Shown here piece by piece: positions 57,706 through 64,000 of a DNA stretch of 64,000 nucleotides (its first letter is position 1; the number at the start of each line of letters is the position of its first letter). The stretch is taken from positions 186,001 through 250,000 of the forward strand of contig NZ_FPAU01000005.1 in NCBI RefSeq assembly GCF_900116535.1. The letters are read 5' to 3'. A program made the translations under genes and the position numbers. The notes below the pieces were generated by a model. The model saw only the letters and a list, made by a program, of their open reading frames with translations. It was not told the origin of the DNA and made no database searches. Origin of the DNA: Kosakonia arachidis (GTDB lineage Bacteria > Pseudomonadota > Gammaproteobacteria > Enterobacterales > Enterobacteriaceae).

Positions 57706-59295
57706 ATGACAAGCAACGCTCCTGTTAATACGGGTGAACAGTTTGAAAAATGCATTGCTGTGATTCGCCAGGCGTCCGTCGAAATTCTGTTATTACTGAA
57801 TGTCCGTTTCGACGAGGGAAAAGATCCGCGCTGGTTTTTAGAACAACTTGATATTGCGCGTCTGAGCATGGGTGGCTGGGGCGCGGTTGCGAAACGACTC
57901 AAACTCAACGATGCGGAATTAACACGGTTCACTTTGCAACTCCGTCATTTGCAGCAGCTTGTCCCTCGTTATGAGAGCGGGCAGACCGTGACGGAAAATC
58001 AACTGATTGCCGCGCTTCGCTTTGTTAACGCGCTGGAATATCTGCGAACCCGACAGCCGCTACTCAGCTATAGCACATCGCTAAACGTTGAGGAGAGCCA
58101 GCAGCAGCACGGTCAGCAGCAACTGCGCGCGCTGGAGATGATGATCGCCTCGCTGGTGGCGCAGGCGTGGCCGGATACGGAGCGGCTGCGTAACCATTTG
58201 AAAACGCAGTTTGGCGCCGATCATGTGCGCCGCTGGCTACGATTGGGCGATCGCAACGATATTTTGAGCGGGATGCGCTTTAGTGAGCTGGCGCTACTGC
58301 TGGTAGATAAAAAAGAGTTTGGTCATCATTACGCCCATTTGTTTAATGATAGCGAGGTATTAAGCCTGTATCTGGAAACGCGTAAAACATTGCACACGTT
58401 CCTCGAGGATGTGCGGTACATGCGTGCTTTAGTCGTGGCGGGACAGCCGCTGACCTCCAATCAACTTAGTTTACTGGATAGCTACTATCCGCAGATCTCG
58501 GGACCGATACAACGCGCATGGGAAGAGGGGCGCACCACAACTAATCCCGCCGAAATTTTGCGCGAAGCGGGCAATAACTTAGACGCTTTCTGGGAGCAGG
58601 CGCGGAAAAAAGATCGCGCCGCAGGAGGTGATACGATGCCAATGCGTGACAGTATCGACAGACCGACTAAACACCGGGTTCGTAGCCGTGAAGAGCGGGA
58701 GCAGCTGTTTGTCAGAGCGTTATGGGGCTCGGTAGGCGTGTTGGCGCTTGTCGTGGTGATGGGTGGGGTGTGGCTATTCTTCGGTGATGCTCAGGCTCCG
58801 ATGGCCCACAGAATTGGCATTACGGTGCCGATTTCCCAGGACAAGGAAAAAGTCTCGCCGAAAGAGGAGCTGAGTCGTATGGGGCTGCCGCGTGACGAGA
58901 ATAACTTCCGCGCGGCAATCGATCGTAACGATACGCGCGTCGTGTCGCTGTTTTTGCGTACCGGAATGAACTGGAAACTGTCGTGGACGGAGCAGGCAGT
59001 GGTGGCTAATCATACCGAGGTGCTGGATCTGCTGCTGCGTTACCGGATACAAATGGATGAGAATCGCCCCTGCCGTCGCTTCATTAGCACGTTGAGTCAT
59101 GAAATGGTGATGAATAACAAAGGGTTGTCATCGATTGGCAAAAGTTATTTGCATGCGTTTTGCACTCTACAACCGGTGGTTGAGCGTCAGCGTTATGAGA
59201 TGGAGCAGGCGCAGTTACGTAACCAGGCGGAGCCGGGTGACGAAAACCGTAAGTGGGCGGATATTCAGACCGCTATTTATGATGCCATTAATTAA
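57706..59295 (+). CDS. Membrane protein of the STY4199 family, HEPN-like N-terminus
   Basis: A 529-residue protein of unknown function. Seen: an all-helical cytoplasmic N-terminal part (1-335), a basic stretch (TKHRVRSREEREQ), one strong membrane helix (ALWGSVGVLALVVVMGGVWLFF, 338-359) and a C-terminal part (about 400-460) with ankyrin-like helix pairs (FRAAIDRNDTRVVSLFLRTG; VVANHTEVLDLLL). I recall a Salmonella family, STY4199, described as HEPN-domain proteins and found near treF; I rely on memory for that name. I do not find a clear RxxxxH motif of RNase-active HEPN domains. It is preceded by a 156-bp AT-rich gap and converges on treF. Confidence 0.75.
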   Translation: MTSNAPVNTGEQFEKCIAVIRQASVEILLLLNVRFDEGKDPRWFLEQLDIARLSMGGWGAVAKRLKLNDAELTRFTLQLRHLQQLVPRYESGQTVTENQLIAALRFVNALEYLRTRQPLLSYSTSLNVEESQQQHGQQQLRALEMMIASLVAQAWPDTERLRNHLKTQFGADHVRRWLRLGDRNDILSGMRFSELALLLVDKKEFGHHYAHLFNDSEVLSLYLETRKTLHTFLEDVRYMRALVVAGQPLTSNQLSLLDSYYPQISGPIQRAWEEGRTTTNPAEILREAGNNLDAFWEQARKKDRAAGGDTMPMRDSIDRPTKHRVRSREEREQLFVRALWGSVGVLALVVVMGGVWLFFGDAQAPMAHRIGITVPISQDKEKVSPKEELSRMGLPRDENNFRAAIDRNDTRVVSLFLRTGMNWKLSWTEQAVVANHTEVLDLLLRYRIQMDENRPCRRFISTLSHEMVMNNKGLSSIGKSYLHAFCTLQPVVERQRYEMEQAQLRNQAEPGDENRKWADIQTAIYDAIN

Positions 59296-59299
59296 GGAG

Positions 59300-59325
59300 G
59301 ACTGATAAACTTATTTTTATCAGTC
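59300..59325. terminator. Terminator between the STY4199-family gene and treF
   Basis: GACTGATAA and TTATCAGTC form a 9-bp stem around an 8-nt T-rich loop, 4 bp after the upstream stop. Confidence 0.65.
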
Positions 59326-59355
59326 GCTTACCCAGGGGTCGCAATTGACGAAGGG

Positions 59356-59377
59356 CGGCGAGCGTTACGGCTCGCCG
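59356..59377 (-). terminator. Hairpin spanning the treF stop codon
   Basis: CGGCGAGC and GCTCGCCG pair around GTTACG; the treF stop (TAA on the minus strand, 59365-59367) sits in the loop. It may protect the 3' end of treF mRNA. Confidence 0.45.
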
Positions 59378-61014
59378 TACAATCCGATTAACCGGCGTAC
59401 CACGCCGTTTGTCCAGCCGAACCCGTCCTGCAACGGGTATTCACCCCCGCCCCCTTCGCGCGGCGTGCTGCTGGCAATGTGGTACTTCTCGATCAGTTTG
59501 TGGTGATTCTTGTAGTAGTGATTCACCGTTTGTAGCCAACTGCGAGCGATTTCGTCACCCAGTGTGTCGTTACCGTAAAGCTTAAAGCCCTGCACTGCCA
59601 TCCATTGTAACGGTGCCCAGCCGTTGGGTTTATCCCACTGTTCGCCGGTTTCATATTCCGTCGCCAGAATGCCACCCGCTGTGAGCAGTCGATTTCTCAC
59701 CGATTCCGCCAGCCGATCCGCCTGTTCATGCGTCGCCATACCAACATACAGCGGCACGATACTGGCGGCGGAGAATAGCGCCATCTCTTCCCGACGCCAG
59801 TCGTAATCACGGTAGCAGCCATTTTCCTCATCCCACAGATAGTGGTTAACCGCCGCCCGGCGATCGCTCGCTTTCTGGCGGAATTCCGCTTCACGTTCGC
59901 GATCACCTTTCAGCCCGGAAATATTGGCAATCGTACTTTCCAGTTTGAACAAAAAGGCGTTCAAATCGATGGGAATAAACTGCGTGGTTCGAATGCTCGC
60001 CAGCCGGTGTGCGTCACGCAGCCAACGGGAGGAGTAATCCCAGCCGGAGGCGGCACCTGCGCGCAAGTCGCGATAAACCTCATTCGCCGGGCGACCGGAG
60101 TGGCGGGCGGTTTCCACATCCTCCAGCCAGGATTCGTCTCGCGGCGTATCGCGATCGTCCCAGTAGCGGTTAAGTAGCGAACCGTCCGGCATCCGCACAA
60201 CATGGCGGTAAGCCTGGTTGAGTACCAGCGATTCAGCGCCATCCATCCAGAAGGCGTACTCCATCAGCAGGTGTTCAAGGTAGCGCCGCGCACCTCGCAC
60301 GCCATCCTCTTCAAACAACTCCACCATCAGAGCGAAAACCGGCGGCTGTGAACGGCTCAGATAGTAAGTCCGGTTGCCGTTCGGAATATGGCCGTAGCGT
60401 TCGATCATCCATGCGAAGTTATCGGCCATACAGCGCAGCAGGTCGTCGCGGCCGCTTTCTGCCAGCCCCAGCATGGTGAAGTAAGAATCCCAGTAGTAGG
60501 TCTCTCTGAAGCGACCGCCTGGCACGATGTATGCCTGCGGCAGTGCCAGCAGCGACGACCACGGAATATGATCCTGCGGCTCACGGGTCAGGACCGGCCA
60601 CAGATTGTCGATATGCTCTTTCAGCGAATGCTCCGGATTGGAAACATACGCTTTGGCCGTGTTTTCCGGCATCCAGAAATGCGCTTTCACGAACTGTTTC
60701 AGGTCGAACTCGGGTTTGCGTTTGATTTTGCGATAGCGAATCAGAATATCGAGCGGATCCCTTTTCGGCGCACAGTCGGGGAAGGTTTTACTGTCAGCAA
60801 AGAGGCGCGACGACTGCACGTGTTCAAACAATTCCAGGTAACGATCGGCAGGCGTCAGCGCATCAGACGCTGGTAGCCCTTCGATCATTTCGGGTTCCGG
60901 CTCCGCTTCGATCATTTCATCCAGTTTTAACTCGCACGGATCGGTTTCATAGAGAAGCTCTTCTTCGATGATAAACTCGACGTGTTCTGCGCTTTGTAGT
61001 TTCTGGTTGAACAT
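59365..61014 (-). CDS. treF: Cytoplasmic trehalase TreF (GH37)
   Basis: A 549-residue alpha,alpha-trehalase, the same length as E. coli TreF, hydrolysing internal trehalose after osmotic stress. Both family signatures are seen: [15 protein letters not shown] near 167 and [13 protein letters not shown] near 457, plus the Gly-rich lid [17 protein letters not shown] near 525. There is no signal peptide, which separates it from periplasmic TreA; the N-terminal acidic extension ([13 protein letters not shown]) is as in E. coli TreF. The 221 bp upstream holds its promoter; in E. coli treF is partly RpoS-dependent. Confidence 0.96.
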   Translation of the reverse strand: MFNQKLQSAEHVEFIIEEELLYETDPCELKLDEMIEAEPEPEMIEGLPASDALTPADRYLELFEHVQSSRLFADSKTFPDCAPKRDPLDILIRYRKIKRKPEFDLKQFVKAHFWMPENTAKAYVSNPEHSLKEHIDNLWPVLTREPQDHIPWSSLLALPQAYIVPGGRFRETYYWDSYFTMLGLAESGRDDLLRCMADNFAWMIERYGHIPNGNRTYYLSRSQPPVFALMVELFEEDGVRGARRYLEHLLMEYAFWMDGAESLVLNQAYRHVVRMPDGSLLNRYWDDRDTPRDESWLEDVETARHSGRPANEVYRDLRAGAASGWDYSSRWLRDAHRLASIRTTQFIPIDLNAFLFKLESTIANISGLKGDREREAEFRQKASDRRAAVNHYLWDEENGCYRDYDWRREEMALFSAASIVPLYVGMATHEQADRLAESVRNRLLTAGGILATEYETGEQWDKPNGWAPLQWMAVQGFKLYGNDTLGDEIARSWLQTVNHYYKNHHKLIEKYHIASSTPREGGGGEYPLQDGFGWTNGVVRRLIGLYGEP

Positions 61015-61310
61015 AGTGGCTTTGGCCTCCGGATGTCGTCGTAAAAAATGACGGGTGTGTCCCGGCTATCTATAAAGCGTAGACATTCGCTTCGATCTCT
61101 GGGGGATGAAATGTGCGTTAGATCACGTTTTATTTCCCATTGTGCGAAAACAGAAATTAAGTAACTTGTTGATAAATTTTATTAAATCTGCAAAACGGAT
61201 CCGATAACGCAGCGGCGGCTTTCAGAGTAATCAATTTGCAACGATTTATGAATCATCGGCCCTGCGCGCTTACTTTACCTGAAAGCCCCATTTCGATGGA
61301 GAGAGAACCC

Positions 61311-61718
61311 GTGAATTTCGCCACTATTACGTTAGAGCAATGTCTGGATATTCGCCAGGCGGTGCTGTGGCCGCATCTGGAACGCAGTGCTTCACGCGTG
61401 GAGGGCGACGAAAGTGCCGCACATTTTGGCGTACTGTTCAATGCTCAGGTGGTGAGTTGCCTGTCGGTATTCATCATCGGCGAGAAGCGTTGCCAGATCC
61501 GCAAATTCGCTACCTTGCAGGCGTATCAGCAGCAGGGGTTTGGCGGTTTTCTGTTTCAGTCTGTGCTGGATAAGTTGATGCAGGACGGGGTGAAAACAGT
61601 CACGCTGGATGCCCGAACCTCGGCGGCAGGGTTTTATCAGCGCTTCGGTTTTACCCTTGAGGGGGAGACGTTTTATAAAAAAGAGGTGCAGTACATTCGT
61701 ATGTCGCGCACGTTATAA
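61311..61718 (+). CDS. GNAT-family acetyltransferase
   Basis: A 135-residue GNAT protein (Acetyltransf_1 type). LNDxR-like opening LEQCLDIRQAVLWPHLERS, acetyl-CoA loop QAYQQQGFGGFLFQSVLDK and ARTSAAGFYQRFGFTLEGETFYK. It resembles ElaA-like or YjcF-like enzymes; the substrate is unknown. I chose GTG 61311 because GGAGAGAG lies 5 nt before it and the fold begins there. In-frame ATGs at 61236, 61248 and 61296 would give longer forms with an unconserved N-terminus. It converges on aguA. Confidence 0.75.
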   Translation: MNFATITLEQCLDIRQAVLWPHLERSASRVEGDESAAHFGVLFNAQVVSCLSVFIIGEKRCQIRKFATLQAYQQQGFGGFLFQSVLDKLMQDGVKTVTLDARTSAAGFYQRFGFTLEGETFYKKEVQYIRMSRTL

Positions 61719-61723
61719 AACAT

Positions 61724-61743
61724 CCGGCGGCATTCACCGCCGG
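61724..61743. terminator. Bidirectional terminator between GNAT gene and aguA
   Basis: CCGGCGG and CCGCCGG form a 7-bp GC stem (8 bp with a T-G pair) around CATTCA, 5 bp after the GNAT stop and 8 bp from the aguA stop. Confidence 0.65.
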
Positions 61744-61751
61744 GCTGTGGA

Positions 61752-62834
61752 TCAACGCGGGATTTGCTGGGTAATGCAGTGAATATTGCCGCCGCCGAGC
61801 AGAATTTCGCGCGCAGGAACACCGGTGATGACGAAATCCGGGAACATCTCCTCAAATAGCGCCTGCGCCGCGCCATCCGTTGCAGGGTGCAACTGCGGAT
61901 AGATAATCTGCTGGTTGCTGACCAGATAGTTGACGTAGGAACCCGCCAGACGATTGCCTTCGTGGCGCTCAATCGCCGTGCCTTTTTCCACATCACGGGT
62001 CTCTTGCGCACTGGCGTACAGCGCTGGTGGTGACGGAATTTTCCACACTTTCAACGTACGACCCTGCGCATCTTTGGTGTTTTCCAGCACCTGCAACGCT
62101 GCAGCGGAGCGGGCGTACTGCGGGTCATTCTGGTCATCAGTCCAGTGCAGCGCCACTTCGCCGGGACGTACGAAGCAGCACATGTTGTCGATGTGACCGT
62201 CGGTCTCATCGTTAAATACACCTTCCGGCAACCAGATGATCTGCGACACGCCAAGGTATTCGCGCAATTGTTGCTCGATCTCTGCTTTACTCAGATTCGG
62301 GTTGCGGTTTGGGTTCAACAGACACTCGGCGGTGGTCAGCAGGGTGCCTTCACCGTCCACATGAATGGAACCGCCTTCCAGTATTAACTCCGTGTTGTAG
62401 CATGGCATATGGTGGTAATTCGCCACCTGGCCTGCCACTAACTGATCGCGCTCCCAACTGGCATAAAGCCCGCCATTCAGACCGCCCCAGGCGTTGAACG
62501 TCCAGCTAATACCGCGCTGTTCGCCCGCCTGATTCAGCACTACGGTTGGGCCAGTATCGCGCATCCAGGCATCGTCGCTCTCCATTTCAACCAGCGTAAC
62601 TTCCGCTGGCATGGTGCTGAGCGCTTTCGCCATTTCGGCGGCGGGGACACCCATGATGACAGGCGTATTGCTGGAAATCGCTTTTGCCACGGCCGCAAAC
62701 GCATGCTGGGCTGGTGCGGCATTGGCGCGCCAGTTATCAGTGCGATAAGGCCAGATCATCCACACGGCCTGATGCGGCGCCCACTCTGCCGGCATTGCGA
62801 ACCCGTCTTTTACGGGCGTGGTCAGTTGCGTCAT
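61752..62834 (-). CDS. aguA: Agmatine deiminase AguA
   Basis: A 360-residue enzyme of the peptidyl-arginine-deiminase family converting agmatine to N-carbamoylputrescine. Seen: [20 protein letters not shown] at the start, [13 protein letters not shown] and the C-terminal [13 protein letters not shown] with the nucleophilic Cys353; [15 protein letters not shown] carries the catalytic His/Asp region. aguB lies 3 bp upstream on the same strand, completing a two-step agmatine-to-putrescine route that E. coli K-12 lacks (it uses SpeB instead). Confidence 0.94.
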   Translation of the reverse strand: MTQLTTPVKDGFAMPAEWAPHQAVWMIWPYRTDNWRANAAPAQHAFAAVAKAISSNTPVIMGVPAAEMAKALSTMPAEVTLVEMESDDAWMRDTGPTVVLNQAGEQRGISWTFNAWGGLNGGLYASWERDQLVAGQVANYHHMPCYNTELILEGGSIHVDGEGTLLTTAECLLNPNRNPNLSKAEIEQQLREYLGVSQIIWLPEGVFNDETDGHIDNMCCFVRPGEVALHWTDDQNDPQYARSAAALQVLENTKDAQGRTLKVWKIPSPPALYASAQETRDVEKGTAIERHEGNRLAGSYVNYLVSNQQIIYPQLHPATDGAAQALFEEMFPDFVITGVPAREILLGGGNIHCITQQIPR

Positions 62835-62837
62835 TGC

Positions 62838-63722
62838 TTAGCTCCTCACGCTGCCGTCAGAGGTCGCAATCGCGCCGTACATGTTCGGGCGGCGATCGCG
62901 GAACAGACCCCAGGAGGCGCGCTGTGCAGCAACGGCATCCAGATCGAAGGTGTGCACCAGTACTGCTTCGTCGGTTTTATTGGCCTGCGCCACCAGCTCA
63001 CCGGTTTGATCAGCGATGAATGAGGAACCGTAGAAGGTCATTTCCAGGCCTTCAATGTATTTACTGGCTTCGGTACCGATACGGTTAGAAGCGATCACCG
63101 GAATAACGTTGGCGGCAGCGTGGCCTTGCTGAACGCGGGTCCAGTGTGGCTGGCTGTCGATATCCGGGTAGGCCGGTTCAGAGCCGATAGCGGTCGGGTA
63201 GAAGATCAGCTCTGCGCCCTGCAATGCCAGGCAACGCGCGGTTTCCGGGAACCACTGATCCCAGCAAATGCCGACGCCGATTTTGGCGTAGCGGGTGTTC
63301 CAGACTTTAAATCCGGTGTCGCCTGGGATGAAGAACTGTTTTTCCTGGTAAGCCGGGCCGTTCGGGATATGGGTTTTACGGTAGGTGTCCAGCACGCTAC
63401 CGTCGGCATCGATCATCACCAGTGAGTTGTAGTAAGCGTTATTGCATTTTTCGAACAGGCTCAGCGGCAGCACCACTTCCAGCTCTTTTGCCAGCGCTGA
63501 GAAATGCTTAATCAGCGGGCTAGTCGCAACTTCCTGCGCCAGCGCGTAATGTTCCGGGCTCTGATCGATGCAGAAATAAGGGGCGGCAAAAAGCTCCTGG
63601 ATCAGGATCACCTGTGCGCCCTGCCGGTGCGCTTCGCGGACTAAACGTTCCGCGTTCTGTATGTTTTTTTCCAGTTCCCAGGTGCAAGCCATCTGGGTCG
63701 CGGCAACCGTTACATTTCTCAT
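62838..63722 (-). CDS. aguB: N-carbamoylputrescine amidase AguB
   Basis: A 294-residue nitrilase-superfamily amidase that releases putrescine, CO2 and ammonia from N-carbamoylputrescine. The Glu-Lys-Cys triad is complete: Glu43 (LIQELFAAPYF), Lys116 (YRKTHIPNG) and Cys153 (GICWDQWFPE). ATG 63722 is chosen over an adjacent TTG because GGGAGAG lies about 6 nt upstream. It is the first gene of aguB-aguA and divergent from a LysR-type regulator, 132 bp away, that probably controls it. Confidence 0.94.
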   Translation of the reverse strand: MRNVTVAATQMACTWELEKNIQNAERLVREAHRQGAQVILIQELFAAPYFCIDQSPEHYALAQEVATSPLIKHFSALAKELEVVLPLSLFEKCNNAYYNSLVMIDADGSVLDTYRKTHIPNGPAYQEKQFFIPGDTGFKVWNTRYAKIGVGICWDQWFPETARCLALQGAELIFYPTAIGSEPAYPDIDSQPHWTRVQQGHAAANVIPVIASNRIGTEASKYIEGLEMTFYGSSFIADQTGELVAQANKTDEAVLVHTFDLDAVAAQRASWGLFRDRRPNMYGAIATSDGSVRS

Positions 63723-63854
63723 CAATTCTCTCCCGTTGGTCTCGGTTCAGACAGTGCAAATCATCCGCACTTATTTTGCTGCAAACTATAGCAACGATCT
63801 TCGTTATGCATAAAATGTATTGTTATCATGAAAACATGAAAAAGGTGCATAGTA

Positions 63855-64000
63855 GTGATCGATCTGAATTTGCTGCGGCTGGTGCCTATCCTGGCGAAGG
63901 AGAAGAACGTGACCCGCGCGGCGCAGAAGGCCAATCTTTCACAATCTGCGTTTAGCCATGCGTTGAACCGTCTGCGCGAGCAGCTCAAAGACGAAATGTT
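63855..64000 (+). CDS. LysR-type regulator, N-terminal part only
   Basis: A frame from GTG 63855 reads VIDLNLLRLVPILAKEKNVT and then RAAQKANLSQSAFSHALNRL, a typical LysR winged-HTH start, and runs off the right edge after 48 codons. AAAGGTG lies about 8 nt upstream. Only the DNA-binding domain is visible. Its position divergent to aguB-aguA suggests that it regulates agmatine use (inference). Confidence 0.85.
   Translation, partial: MIDLNLLRLVPILAKEKNVTRAAQKANLSQSAFSHALNRLREQLKDEM

Overview
The window is chromosomal DNA of a gammaproteobacterium of the Enterobacteriaceae. Most proteins are close relatives of Escherichia coli K-12 proteins, and their order is the E. coli bisC-tag-yhjY-yhjX-eptB-proK-dpp-bcs-yhjK-dctA-yhjJ-kdgK-yhjH-yhjG-yhjE-yhjD-yhjC-treF block read in the opposite direction. 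The GC-rich third codon positions, the 2-ketogluconate genes at the left edge and two complete cellulose operons side by side fit the Kosakonia/Enterobacter/Klebsiella branch better than Escherichia. The genus is an inference.

Layout. 1-1.6 kb: a KguE-like epimerase (cut by the left edge) and its PtxS-type LacI regulator, with a perfect 14-bp palindromic operator between them. 1.8-9.8 kb: bisC, yiaC, tag, yhjY, yhjX with YpdB-type promoter repeats, ohr and eptB. 9.9-10.2 kb: tRNA-Pro(CGG) followed by an element that ends in a second copy of the tRNA 3' end. 10.8-16.5 kb: dppABCDF dipeptide/haem ABC transporter. 16.6-28.3 kb: a type-I-like cellulose operon, bcsO-Q-A-B-C-D-Z, behind an AT-rich leader with an unrecognised small ORF. 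28.4-42.5 kb: the E. coli-type locus, bcsE-F-G (minus) divergent from bcsR-Q-A-B-Z-C (plus). 42.7-54.7 kb: pdeK, dctA, yhjJ, kdgK, pdeH (with a textbook FliA promoter), yhjG, yhjE, yhjD. 54.7-64 kb: yhjC, an SDR enzyme, a YgiW/YdeI-family periplasmic protein, two GNATs, a large membrane protein of unknown role, treF, aguA-aguB and the start of a divergent LysR-type regulator.

How the genes work together. The core is a c-di-GMP/cellulose module. It has two synthases with PilZ domains, two periplasmic BcsB subunits, two BcsC outer-membrane exporters and two GH8 cellulases. The single BcsG phosphoethanolamine transferase and the BcsE c-di-GMP receptor belong to the second locus, while BcsD and proline-rich BcsO belong to the first. 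Two EAL proteins flank the module. PdeH looks intact and carries a flagellar sigma-28 promoter. PdeK has Lys where the catalytic Glu of the EAL signature should be.

The observations most worth checking are the PdeK Glu-to-Lys change, a run of nine G inside the second bcsC, the doubled cellulose system with its unexplained leader ORF, the duplicated tRNA-Pro 3' end, the third YpdB-like motif before yhjX, and a family of CCCTCTC/GAGAGGG hairpins at gene ends.
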